A stretch of 64,000 nt of DNA from Buchananella sp. 14KM1171 (lineage in GTDB: Bacteria; Actinomycetota; Actinomycetes; Actinomycetales; Actinomycetaceae). The notes under the pieces were generated by a model that was not told the DNA's origin, made no database searches, and saw only the letters and a list, made by a program, of their open reading frames with translations. Position 1 is the first letter of the stretch, and each line of letters begins with the position of its first letter. Of the stretch, positions 26,819-35,197 are shown one piece after another. Location: NCBI RefSeq assembly GCF_041380365.1, contig NZ_CP159981.1:1426001-1490000 (forward strand). Direction: 5' to 3'. A program made the translations under genes and the position numbers.

Positions 26819-28549
26819 GTGATGAGACCGGATGGCACCCTCACCGTAGAGCTCGACCCCACCGAGGGAGGGCAGGACGAATGCGGAGTATTCGGAGTCT
26901 GGTCGCCGGGTGAGGACGTTGCCCAACTGACTTACTACGGTCTTTTCGCGTTGCAGCATCGCGGCACCCAGTCCGCCGGCATCGCTACCTCCGACGGCTC
27001 CAACATCATCGTCTACAAGGACATGGGGCTGGTTTCGCAGGTGTTCGACGACAAGGTGCTGGGGACAATGCCCGGTCATCTCTCGGTGGGGCACGTCCGG
27101 TACGCCACGCAAGGCCCGGACCGGTGGGAGAACGCCCAGCCCATGCTGGGGCCCACGGCATCCGGCACGCTGGTGTTGGCCCACAACGGCAACCTCACCA
27201 ACACGCGCACGCTGATGCGGATAATTCAGGAACGCTTTGGCGAGGACCTCACGGGTGAGCTTGGGCGGGGCTCCTCCACAGACACCGCAGTGCTTGCCTC
27301 GCTGGTTGGTGGCGTTTCTTTTGCTCAACAGCAGGCCGCTGAGGCGGGCGCTGGCGGGGACGACGCTGCCGCCCAGGCCGGTGGCTCAACTGGTCAGATT
27401 CTGGCCGGCGGGAGCGAGGACGGGGCGGGCGGAACGTCGGCCACCCCGGGGGCGAGCGTGGGGGACGCGGCAGTAAAGCCGGTGGAGGGCGTGCAGATCA
27501 CCTCCGCGTGCGCGCCGCGCCGCATCATCCCCGCAGGGGCGCTGCGCCACCAGCTGCTGCCGGCGGTGCGGGAGGTGCTGCCGATGTTGAACGGCGCGTT
27601 TTCGCTGGTTTTCATGGACGAGACCACCCTGTACGCGGCGCGAGACCGCAACGGCGTGCGCCCGCTGGTGTTGGGTCGGCTGGAGCGGGGCTGGGCGGTG
27701 GCCTCAGAGACTGCGGCGTTGGACATCATCGGGGCCACGTTCGTGCGGGAGGTGGAGCCGGGCGAGATCATTGCCATCGACGAGGACGGCGTGCACAGCG
27801 AGCACTTTGCCCCCTCCAACCCCAAGGGGTGCGTGTTCGAGTACGTCTACCTGGCCCGCCCCGACACGGTGGTGGCCGGGCGCTCCATCCAGGCCTCCCG
27901 CCTGGCGATGGGCGAGCTGCTGGCGCGCGACTACCCGGTGGACGCCGACCTGGTGATCCCCACCCCGGATTCCGGCACGCCCGCCGCGATCGGCTACGCG
28001 CGCGGCTCCGGTATCCCCTACGGCATGGGCCTGGTGAAGAACGCTTACGTGGGCCGCACCTTCATCCAGCCCACCCAGACCATCCGCCAGCGCGGCATCC
28101 GCTTGAAGCTCAACCCGTTGCGGCACGTGATCGAGGGCAAGCGCCTGGTGGTGATCGACGACTCGATCGTGCGCGGTAACACCCAGCGCGCCCTGGTGCG
28201 CATGCTGCGGGAGGCCGGCGCCAAGGAGGTGCACGTGCGCATCTCCTCCCCGCCGGTGCTGTGGCCGTGCTTCTATGGCATCGACTTCGCCACCCGCGCC
28301 GAGCTGATCTCCGCCGGCATGGACGTGCAGCAGGTGTGCGAGTCGATCGGCGCGGACTCCCTGGGTTACCTGTCCCTGGAGGCGATGGTGGAGGCCAGTG
28401 GCCAGAGCGAGGACCAGCTGTGCACCGCCTGCTTCACCGGCGAATACCCGATCCCTGTGGAGGGCGTCACCGACGGCACCTCCACCCACGAACCCGTGGT
28501 GCTGCCCCGCCGCACCCGCATGCCCAGCGCCTACCGAGGGAGCAAGTAA
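26819..28549 (+). CDS. purF: Amidophosphoribosyltransferase with a long low-complexity insert
   Basis: First committed step of purine synthesis: PRPP plus glutamine to phosphoribosylamine. After a short propeptide the nucleophile Cys22 lies in QDECGVFGVW, expected to become the N-terminus after processing. Then come LFALQHRGTQSAGI, LAHNGNLTN, RPLVLGR and the PRPP loop RLVVIDDSIVRGNTQ. The Cys set of Fe-S type PurF is present (PKGCVFEY, PPVLWPCFYG, CTACF). Residues about 168-238 are a Gly/Ala-rich insert absent from most homologues, so the protein is 576 aa rather than about 500. The insert holds two copies of the dispersed GC motif (27358-27373, 27428-27442). The start is GTG 26819 or the adjacent ATG 26822. 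purM follows with no gap. Confidence 0.96.
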   Translation: MMRPDGTLTVELDPTEGGQDECGVFGVWSPGEDVAQLTYYGLFALQHRGTQSAGIATSDGSNIIVYKDMGLVSQVFDDKVLGTMPGHLSVGHVRYATQGPDRWENAQPMLGPTASGTLVLAHNGNLTNTRTLMRIIQERFGEDLTGELGRGSSTDTAVLASLVGGVSFAQQQAAEAGAGGDDAAAQAGGSTGQILAGGSEDGAGGTSATPGASVGDAAVKPVEGVQITSACAPRRIIPAGALRHQLLPAVREVLPMLNGAFSLVFMDETTLYAARDRNGVRPLVLGRLERGWAVASETAALDIIGATFVREVEPGEIIAIDEDGVHSEHFAPSNPKGCVFEYVYLARPDTVVAGRSIQASRLAMGELLARDYPVDADLVIPTPDSGTPAAIGYARGSGIPYGMGLVKNAYVGRTFIQPTQTIRQRGIRLKLNPLRHVIEGKRLVVIDDSIVRGNTQRALVRMLREAGAKEVHVRISSPPVLWPCFYGIDFATRAELISAGMDVQQVCESIGADSLGYLSLEAMVEASGQSEDQLCTACFTGEYPIPVEGVTDGTSTHEPVVLPRRTRMPSAYRGSK

Positions 28550-29719
28550 ATGACCGAGCCGTTGAGCTACCGCAGCGCCGGAGTGGACACCGAGGCCGGG
28601 GACCGCGCCGTCGAGCTGATGAAGGCGGCGGTGGGGCGCACCCACGGTCCGCTGGTGGTGGGCGGCCAGGGTGGCTTCGCCGGCATGGTGGACGCCTCCG
28701 CGCTGCGCGACTACTCGCGCCCGCTGCTGGCCACCTCCACCGACGGCGTGGGCACGAAGATCGCGTTGGCGCGCGCCCTGGACATCCACCATACGATCGG
28801 CCAGGACCTGGTGGCGATGGTGGTGGACGACGTCGTGGTGGTGGGTGCCACCCCGCTGCTGATGACCGACTACATCGCCTGCGGCCGCGTGGTGCCCGAG
28901 CGCATCGCGAACATCGTGCGCGGCATCGCCGAGGCCTGCGAGGAGGTGGGCGTGCCGCTGCTGGGTGGCGAGACCGCCGAGCATCCGGGCGTGATGGAGC
29001 CGGACGACTACGACATCGCGGGCGCCGCCACCGGCGTGGTGGAGGCCGACGCGGTGCTGGGCCCGCAGCACGTGCGCGAGGGCGACGTGCTGATCGCGCT
29101 GCCCGCCTCCGGCCTGCACTCCAACGGCTACTCCCTGGTGCGCAAGGTGCTGGAGGTCAGCGGCACCCCGCTGGAGCGCCACGTGGAGGAGTTCGGCCGC
29201 ACCATGGGTGAGGAGCTGCTGGAGCCCACCCGCCTCTACACCCGCCCCTGCCTGGACCTGATTGACGCGCTGGGTGGCACCACCGGAGCCTTGGTGGACG
29301 ACGCTGCCGCCGGCCGCGCCGCGATCGGTGGCGTGCACTCCTTGTCGCACGTGACCGGGGCCGGTCTGGCCGCGAACGTGGCCCGCGTCCTGCCCACCGG
29401 GCTGGCGGCCGTGATCGACCGGGGCACCTGGGTGGTGCCGCCGGTGTTCGACGTGCTGGGCCGCCTGGGCGGGGTGAGCTGGGACGACCTGGAGGTGACC
29501 CTGAACCTGGGCGTGGGCATGGTGGCGATCGTGGCCCCCGAGCACGTGGACGCTGCCCTCGCGGCGGCGCGCCGCGAGGGCAGCGAGCCGTGGGTGCTGG
29601 GTGAGGTCTACACCGAGGAGGGCGCGGCCCTGCGGGCGCCCGAGGCTCGCGTCACCACGGGCGCCAAGGGCGTCACCGGTGGCAGCGTGCGCATGGTGGG
29701 CGCCTACCGGACGGCCTAA
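28550..29719 (+). CDS. purM: Phosphoribosylformylglycinamidine cyclo-ligase
   Basis: AIR synthetase, step 5 of IMP synthesis. Signatures: TSTDGVGTKIALA (about 64-76), IGQDLVAMVVDDVVVVGATPLLMTDYIA, GVPLLGGETAEHPGVM, and ALPASGLHSNGYSLVRKV. 389 aa, slightly above the usual 345-355; the extra residues include GGTTGALVDDAAAGRAAIGG around 243-262, which contains a dispersed GC-motif copy (29296-29311). Its ATG directly follows the purF TAA, with GGGAGCAAG as ribosome site inside the end of purF. A T-tailed hairpin follows. Confidence 0.97.
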   Translation: MTEPLSYRSAGVDTEAGDRAVELMKAAVGRTHGPLVVGGQGGFAGMVDASALRDYSRPLLATSTDGVGTKIALARALDIHHTIGQDLVAMVVDDVVVVGATPLLMTDYIACGRVVPERIANIVRGIAEACEEVGVPLLGGETAEHPGVMEPDDYDIAGAATGVVEADAVLGPQHVREGDVLIALPASGLHSNGYSLVRKVLEVSGTPLERHVEEFGRTMGEELLEPTRLYTRPCLDLIDALGGTTGALVDDAAAGRAAIGGVHSLSHVTGAGLAANVARVLPTGLAAVIDRGTWVVPPVFDVLGRLGGVSWDDLEVTLNLGVGMVAIVAPEHVDAALAAARREGSEPWVLGEVYTEEGAALRAPEARVTTGAKGVTGGSVRMVGAYRTA

Positions 29720-29740
29720 GGTTGCGCAGACCCGGGCTGA

Positions 29741-29779
29741 GGGTGGGGGGGTGCGTGGGACGCACCGCCCCACCCTTTT
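29741..29779 (+). terminator. Rho-independent terminator after purF-purM
   Basis: GGGTGGGGGGGTGCGT pairs with ACGCACCGCCCCACCC around a two- to three-base loop and is followed by TTTT (29776-29779). It is the clearest intrinsic terminator on the plus strand of the window. Confidence 0.85.
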
Positions 29780-29916
29780 GAGTCCGCCGGGCCGCCCCGC
29801 GAGATACCACACCAATCCCCTCACGTCTGGCCGGCCCGCGCGCGGGCGCGCGAAAGGGCGCACCAGAAGATGGCGGCGAAAACTGCTGTATAGGCGAGGC
29901 GCCCGTTACCGAGCGG

Positions 29917-30102
29917 TCAGCGCGTGGGGGTGTAGTCGTCCCAGTCGTCGATGGCCGGCGGAACGTCGTCGTAGTCGTAGCCAGCCCCGCTACTCGTGGA
30001 GGATAGCTCCCGCTCCAGTGCCTGGTAGTCGGTCTCCGGGCTGTAGTACTTCAGCCTCCGCGCTACCTTGGTCTGCTTTGCCTTCTGACGGCCGCGCCCC
30101 AT
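29917..30102 (-). CDS. DUF3073 family protein
   Basis: A 61-aa conserved actinobacterial protein of unknown function. The chosen ATG at 30102 gives MGRGRQKAKQTKVARRLKYYSPETDYQALEREL-type family sequence, with GGAGGGGG eight bases upstream. The longer frame to 30192 is not supported. The basic N-terminus (MGRGRQKAKQTKVARRLKY) suggests nucleic acid contact, and the tail is acidic (YDYDDVPPAIDDWDDY). It stands alone, 203 bp from DUF3618. Confidence 0.85.
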   Translation of the reverse strand: MGRGRQKAKQTKVARRLKYYSPETDYQALERELSSTSSGAGYDYDDVPPAIDDWDDYTPTR

Positions 30103-30305
30103 GACGTGACCCCCTCCACCGTTGAGAACGAGCGGCACATAGTGCGGCTGCGTTGAATGTCTGCAAAATTGTGTCGTGCCTACAGGGTACAACGTCCCGG
30201 GGGCTCGCTTCCATTCAAGGCGCGAGCTTTACCGCACACCGAACTGGGCCGATGCCGCCGTTTCGCTGCCGAGCAGGTGAGAAAAAACGTCTCGAATACA
30301 GGGAT

Positions 30306-30593
30306 TTAGCGCTTGCGGGTGAAGCGGAGCAGCACCAGGCCCGCCACCAGGGAAAGACCCACGGCGGCGGCCGCGATCGACTCCCTGTCCCCGCTCTTGA
30401 CCTTCTCCACAAAAGCGCGCGAGCGCTCCTTGGTGTCGTTCCAGGCGGAGCGGCCCGCGGACTTGACCGTCTCCTTGACGGTCTCGCCCAGCTTGGCGGG
30501 GGAAAGCAGCTGCGTCAGGTCACTGACGTCCTGGGTGAGCTCGGCGCGCACCTTGTTGAGCTCGGCCTCAATCTCTTCGGGGGTGCGGCTCAC
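30306..30593 (-). CDS. DUF3618 family membrane protein
   Basis: 95 aa. Residues 1-45 (RTPEEIEAELNKVRAELTQDVSDLTQLLSPAKL) are a charged helix typical of DUF3618, and about 74-90 (AAAAVGLSLVAGLVLLRF) is a single C-terminal membrane segment followed by TRKR. Function is unknown; in actinobacteria it usually follows the holin-like gene, as here, with an ATGA overlap at 30590-30593. Confidence 0.85.
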   Translation of the reverse strand: MSRTPEEIEAELNKVRAELTQDVSDLTQLLSPAKLGETVKETVKSAGRSAWNDTKERSRAFVEKVKSGDRESIAAAAVGLSLVAGLVLLRFTRKR

Positions 30594-31117
30594 TTCGCCT
30601 CTCCTTCGCTAGCGGGCTTGACGGTGTTGGTGGTGCCCCCGGCTACGCCGGCGCCGTACTGGTCCTGCACGGAGCGAGCCGCAGCTGCGGCCTGCTCCTG
30701 CGCCGCGGCCTTCGCCTGGCCCTGGGCCACGCCGGTGGTGACGGCCTGCACGGAGACGGCCAGCCCCTCAGCGGGGGAGACCTGCACCTTGCTCGCGGCC
30801 CGGAGGGAGGCGATGCCTCGCCACCCAAGCACTGCGATCAGCAGGAACAGCAGGCCGGTCACGATGAGCACGCTCGCCCACATCGGCAGCCAGATGGCCA
30901 GCACGTAGACGATCGTCCAGAGGACGAACGGTAGGGCGAAGAGTGCCAGGACCGCAGCGGCGGCGAACATGGCGATGGCCATGCCGTAGCGCTTTCCGAT
31001 CAGAGCCGCCTTGGCCTTGGCCAGATCGATCTCGCCACGGATCAGCGAGGAGATGGAGAGCGAGATGCGCCCCACGAGCTCTCCCACTGAGGGCTGCTGA
31101 CTGTTCGGGGAAGACAC
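30590..31117 (-). CDS. Phage-holin-family (actinobacterial holin-X type) membrane protein
   Basis: 175 aa from a GTG at 31117 (SSPNSQQPSVGELVGRIS), with AAGGAGT five bases before it; the open frame to 31270 has no support. SLSISSLIRGEIDLAKAK is the conserved N-terminal helix, then two hydrophobic segments (about 47-72 and 76-98), then a long Ala/Gln-rich tail (about 120-155). Despite the holin label, these are chromosomal actinobacterial membrane proteins of unknown role, commonly paired with DUF3618. No phage genes lie nearby. Confidence 0.78.
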   Translation of the reverse strand: MSSPNSQQPSVGELVGRISLSISSLIRGEIDLAKAKAALIGKRYGMAIAMFAAAAVLALFALPFVLWTIVYVLAIWLPMWASVLIVTGLLFLLIAVLGWRGIASLRAASKVQVSPAEGLAVSVQAVTTGVAQGQAKAAAQEQAAAAARSVQDQYGAGVAGGTTNTVKPASEGEAK

Positions 31118-31430
31118 GGGTGACTCCTTGCGGACTAGGCGTTTGGACCAGCCTATTTGTTTGTTCCGCGCCGCGCACTCTAGTGGGGCAGGGCTAGCGA
31201 AGTGAGGTGTCCTCGACGGGCCGGCGGGCGGGACCCCGACACTGCGCACAATCGACGGAATTTGGCCCAAAAGATCACCTTTTGTCAGTTATTCCAAAGT
31301 GCCAATGCGGCGCCTGTCAGCTTGTTACGGTGGACGTGCGCTGCGCGTCCCCCACAGCTTGTAAAGAGGCAAGCACATCACGCAGCGCGTTTCGGAAATC
31401 CTCGTATTCAAAGGCGAACGTGGAGGAAAG
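31118..31430. promoter_or_regulatory. Divergent 313-bp region before the GH20 gene
   Basis: Lies between the divergent holin-like and GH20 genes, so promoters for both are expected. It is AT-richer around 31255-31300. GGAGGAAAG directly before 31431 is the GH20 ribosome site. I find no convincing -35/-10 pair, operator palindrome or RNA element. Confidence 0.35.
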
Positions 31431-34400
31431 ATGAAGTCGAAGAGACTTGCTGCCCTCGCCGCTAGTTTGGCGCTGGCAGCAACAGGATTATTGAGTGTCG
31501 CGGGTGCCCAGGTGGCAGTTGCGGACGAGACGCCGGCACCGGCAGCCCTCACGGGTGAGGGCCTGCTGGGAGTCGTGCCCGCCCTAAAGACCGTGAACAT
31601 GGCCAACGGAGTGGCGCCGTGGCGTCCCACCGCCGAGACCCGGGTGGTCCTCGATGAGATGTCCCGCGTGGACTACGAGGCCGAGGCCCGGGTGTTCGCG
31701 CGTGACCTGGGTGAACTGGACGTGTTCACCGAAGCCCCGCCGGTAGTCAAGGTCACGATCGACCAGGTCAAGAAGACCGACATCGTGCTGACCGTCGGGC
31801 AGGTGGACGCCCCCGGCTTTGACCGCTACCGGGTCGAGGCCGGCGCCAACCGGGCCGTCTGGATCACCGCCCCGGAGGCGGACGGCCTCTGGAACGGCAC
31901 GCGCACCGTGCTGCAGTCCCTCAAGAGCGCCGGCGCCGTGCAGGCCGCGACCGTGATCGACTGGGCGGACTACGAGGTCCGCTCCCTGCACGTGGACGCG
32001 GCGCGCAAGTACTTCAGCCCCGACTGGTTCAAGGCGCAGATCAAGCGCCTGAGCCTCTACAAGCTCAACGAGATCCAGCTGCACTTCTCTGAGAACGAGG
32101 GCTTCCGCCTGGAGATCAAGGGCTACCCGGAGGTGCTCTCCACCCAGTTCATCTCCCAGGCTGAGCTGGCAGAGATCATCGCTGTCGCGGCGGAGTACCA
32201 CGTTGACGTGGTGCCGGCGATGGACGTGCCCGGCCACATGCACCAGGTGCTCAAGGCGCACCCGGAGTGGGCCATCGGGACCGACGAGGTGGGGAAGAAG
32301 GTGCTGGACTACTCCAAGCCCGTGGTCCGCAAGTTCGTCACCGACGTCATCACCGAGCTCGCCCCGCTGTTCCCCTCCAAGAAGTGGCACATGGGCGGCG
32401 ACGAGGTATTCGACCCCGACCGCCTCAACCAGCTGACGACCAAGTACCCGCAGCTGGCCCAGTACGCCCGTGACAACGTCAACGCGAGCGCCTCGGTAAT
32501 GGATGGCTACATGCACTACCTGGGCACCGTGGACGCCGCCTTGAACGCCGCCGGCTTTGAGACCGTGCGCGTGTGGAACGACGCCCTCTACACCGGCACC
32601 CACGGCACGCTGCCCTCTGACGTGCAGGTGACCTACTGGACCAAGTGGCACCGCACCATGCCCAGCACCGCCAAGCTGATCGAGAAGGGCCACAAGCTCA
32701 TCAACTACAACGACGGCTTCTTCTACTACGTGCTGCCCAAGTGCCCCACCTGCGCCTACAACCAGCGCGTCCCCGCCTCCGCGATCTACGAGAACTGGGT
32801 TCCCACCCTGTTCAGCGGCCGCCAGACCGTGGACAAGGAGCACGTGCTGGGCTCCTCCTACGCGATCTGGGCCGACAAGCCGGACCTGGAGACCGAGCAA
32901 GTGGTGGCAAACGGCATCCGCCTGCCGCTGGCCGCCATGGCCGAGCGGGTCTACTCGCCCGGTGTTTCCAAGGCCACCTACGAGGTGTGGGAGCACCGCG
33001 TGGACGTGATCGACGGCCTAAAGACCGGCTTCCCGCCGGAGCCGCCGGCCGACCGCGCCATCCCGGTGGACGACATCACTGTCACCGCGACCTCCGAGGA
33101 GACCAACCGTGAGGACGGTCGGGCGGTCAACGTGCTCGACGGCCGCACCGACACCCTTTGGCACTCGGCGTGGTCCACCGGCCACACCAACCTGCCGCAC
33201 TCGCTCACCTTCGACCTCAAGCGCTCCTACCCGATCAACGGCCTGCGCTACACCTCCCGCCAGGACCTGGCGGACGACCCGAGCAACTCGATGGTGCGCA
33301 ACTACCGCATCTACGTCTCCAACGACGGACAGACCTGGGGCGACCCGGTTGCCTCCGGCTCGTTCCCGCGCGGCGCGATCACCAAGGAGGTCGACTTCAC
33401 CAAGGTGGAGGCCCGCTACGTGAAGTTCGAGGCCGTCACGGCCCAGGTGGGCAGCCGCTTCGCCAGCGCCGCGGAAATCCGGATCCTGCAGGACGTGGCC
33501 GCAGAGCCGACCCCGACTCCCACCACCCCGCAGCCCAAGGTCGCCACCCCAGTGACCTCGATCGAGAAGAACGACGCCCCCGGCACCGGCAACGACACCT
33601 ACACCATCCCGACCACCGAGGGTGTGGTCTACAAGGTGCTGGGCGTGGCCCAGAGCGCCGGCGTGAAGAAGGTGCCCAGCGGCATCGCCTCCGTGGTCGT
33701 CACCGCCGAGGCCGCCCAGGGCTACGTGCTGGCCGAGGGCGCAACCACCCGCTACGAGCTCAGCTTCAGCACCACGGTGCCGCCCAAGCAGGCCAACCCG
33801 CCGGCGACCCTGGTGACCGACGACAAGCCGGGCACCGGCAACGACACGGTCACCATCCCCGAGGTGGAGGGCATCTACTTCACCGTCAACGGTCTGGCCG
33901 TGCCCACGGGTATCTACAAGGTGCCCGCCGGCGTAGCGGCGGTGCGAGTCATCGCCATGGCCAAGACCGGCTACTTCATGGCCCCGGGCAGCACGGCCAG
34001 CTGGGACCTGGTCTTCAGCGTGGAGGAGCCGACCCCGACGCCGACGCCGCCGGTGGACCCCACCCCGACGCCGACGCCGCCGGCCCCGACCACCCCTGCA
34101 CCGACGACCCCGGCGCCGACCACCCCGGCCCCGCAGCCGCCGGTGATGGAGCCCGGAGTGGGCCGACTGGCCGGCGCTGACCGCGTGGACACCGCCCTGG
34201 CCGCGTTCGAGCTGCGCCCGCAGGGCACGGACACGGTAGTCCTCACCACCGGGCGCGTGTACGCGGACGCCGTCGCGGCCGGCCCCCTGGCCAAGGCCCT
34301 CAAGGCACCGGTGGTGCTCACCGTGACCCCCGACCTGGAGGCCAAGGTGCTCACCGCGCTCACCGACGCGAAGATCAAGAAGGTCACCATCCTGGGCGGA

Positions 34401-35048
34401 ACGTCGTCCGTCTCCATCGGCGCCGAGCGAACCCTGCGCAGCGCCGGCATGAAGGTGGAGCGCGTCGCCGGCGGCGACCGCTACGACACCGCCGCCAGGG
34501 CGGCCGACAAGACCGCCCGCCTGGGTGCAGCGCCCAAGCACATCTTCGTGGCGGACGGGCGCAACTTCCCCGATGCGCTCGCGGCCGGTGTCGCGGCAGC
34601 CAACTCCGAGGGCGTGCTGGTGCTGTCCAACGGCACCCAGCTGCCCGCCAGATCGCTCGCCGTGATCGACCACTTCCCCTCCGCCAAGGTGGTCGCCGCC
34701 GGTGGTGCCGCCATCAAGGCGCTCGCCGAGGAGGGCTTCGTGGGTGGAGTCACCATGACCGCAGTGTCCGGCACCTCCCGCTACGAGACGGCGGCCAAGC
34801 TGGCCAGCTACTCCCAGGGCGCCGAGGTGGGCTTCCTGGCCTCCGGTGAGGTATTCGCAGACGCCCTCGCGGGCGGCGCCGCGGCGGCCAACTACGGTGG
34901 CCCGCTGCTGCTCACCGAGCCGGGCAAGCTGCCTGCGGTGACCGGCCAGGCCATCCAGGACAGCAAGGTCAAGCGAGTCAACGTGCTCGGCGGGCCGCGC
35001 TCGGTGGACGCCAGCGTCGTCGCGGCAGTGCAGGCACTGCTTAAGTAA
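31431..35048 (+). CDS. Secreted GH20 beta-N-acetylhexosaminidase with three CWB2 cell-wall repeats
   Basis: Releases terminal N-acetylhexosamine from glycans at the cell surface. The 1205-aa protein has a signal peptide (MKSKRLAALAASLALAATG, cleavage near AGAQVAVA). A GH20b-type domain spans about 50-165 and the catalytic barrel about 170-530 (VRSLHVDAARKYF, WHMGGDEVF with the catalytic pair D324-E325). An F5/8 type C (CBM32-like) domain covers about 545-685. Two related modules of about 70 residues start PGTGNDT (near 715 and 800), then comes a Pro/Thr linker (about 868-905) and three cell-wall-binding type 2 repeats (about 907-1205: GRLAGADRVDTALAAF, VAGGDRYDTAARAA, VSGTSRYETAAKLA). CWB2 repeats attach proteins non-covalently to wall polymers. 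A terminator and the GH95 gene, with the same ending, follow; together they fit removal of fucose and hexosamine from mucin or milk-type glycans. Confidence 0.92.
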   Translation: MKSKRLAALAASLALAATGLLSVAGAQVAVADETPAPAALTGEGLLGVVPALKTVNMANGVAPWRPTAETRVVLDEMSRVDYEAEARVFARDLGELDVFTEAPPVVKVTIDQVKKTDIVLTVGQVDAPGFDRYRVEAGANRAVWITAPEADGLWNGTRTVLQSLKSAGAVQAATVIDWADYEVRSLHVDAARKYFSPDWFKAQIKRLSLYKLNEIQLHFSENEGFRLEIKGYPEVLSTQFISQAELAEIIAVAAEYHVDVVPAMDVPGHMHQVLKAHPEWAIGTDEVGKKVLDYSKPVVRKFVTDVITELAPLFPSKKWHMGGDEVFDPDRLNQLTTKYPQLAQYARDNVNASASVMDGYMHYLGTVDAALNAAGFETVRVWNDALYTGTHGTLPSDVQVTYWTKWHRTMPSTAKLIEKGHKLINYNDGFFYYVLPKCPTCAYNQRVPASAIYENWVPTLFSGRQTVDKEHVLGSSYAIWADKPDLETEQVVANGIRLPLAAMAERVYSPGVSKATYEVWEHRVDVIDGLKTGFPPEPPADRAIPVDDITVTATSEETNREDGRAVNVLDGRTDTLWHSAWSTGHTNLPHSLTFDLKRSYPINGLRYTSRQDLADDPSNSMVRNYRIYVSNDGQTWGDPVASGSFPRGAITKEVDFTKVEARYVKFEAVTAQVGSRFASAAEIRILQDVAAEPTPTPTTPQPKVATPVTSIEKNDAPGTGNDTYTIPTTEGVVYKVLGVAQSAGVKKVPSGIASVVVTAEAAQGYVLAEGATTRYELSFSTTVPPKQANPPATLVTDDKPGTGNDTVTIPEVEGIYFTVNGLAVPTGIYKVPAGVAAVRVIAMAKTGYFMAPGSTASWDLVFSVEEPTPTPTPPVDPTPTPTPPAPTTPAPTTPAPTTPAPQPPVMEPGVGRLAGADRVDTALAAFELRPQGTDTVVLTTGRVYADAVAAGPLAKALKAPVVLTVTPDLEAKVLTALTDAKIKKVTILGGTSSVSIGAERTLRSAGMKVERVAGGDRYDTAARAADKTARLGAAPKHIFVADGRNFPDALAAGVAAANSEGVLVLSNGTQLPARSLAVIDHFPSAKVVAAGGAAIKALAEEGFVGGVTMTAVSGTSRYETAAKLASYSQGAEVGFLASGEVFADALAGGAAAANYGGPLLLTEPGKLPAVTGQAIQDSKVKRVNVLGGPRSVDASVVAAVQALLK

Positions 35049-35088
35049 GGAGGAGCGCGGGCGGCAACGTCGTCCAAACCCGTCCACG

Positions 35089-35126
35089 TTGTGGGAGGGA
35101 GAACGCGTTTGTTCTCCCTCCCACAA
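35089..35126 (+). terminator. Terminator hairpin between the GH20 and GH95 genes
   Basis: A perfect 16-bp stem, TTGTGGGAGGGAGAAC (35089-35104) and GTTCTCCCTCCCACAA (35111-35126), with a six-base loop. It separates the two glycosidases into independent transcripts. A dispersed-motif copy stands just before it (35060-35075). Confidence 0.75.
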
Positions 35127-35197
35127 CTATTCCTTGCGTGATTTAGAGCGCCAAACTAGGGTTAAGCGCGTAATCCTTCAATGGTGTAGGAGCCAAC

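Noticed and set aside
27704-29863. 719-codon minus-strand frame opposite purF and purM
   Set aside because: A shadow of two certain purine genes.
30590-31117. Prophage, suggested by the holin-family label
   Set aside because: No other phage gene is near; this membrane family is chromosomal in actinobacteria and paired with DUF3618 as here.
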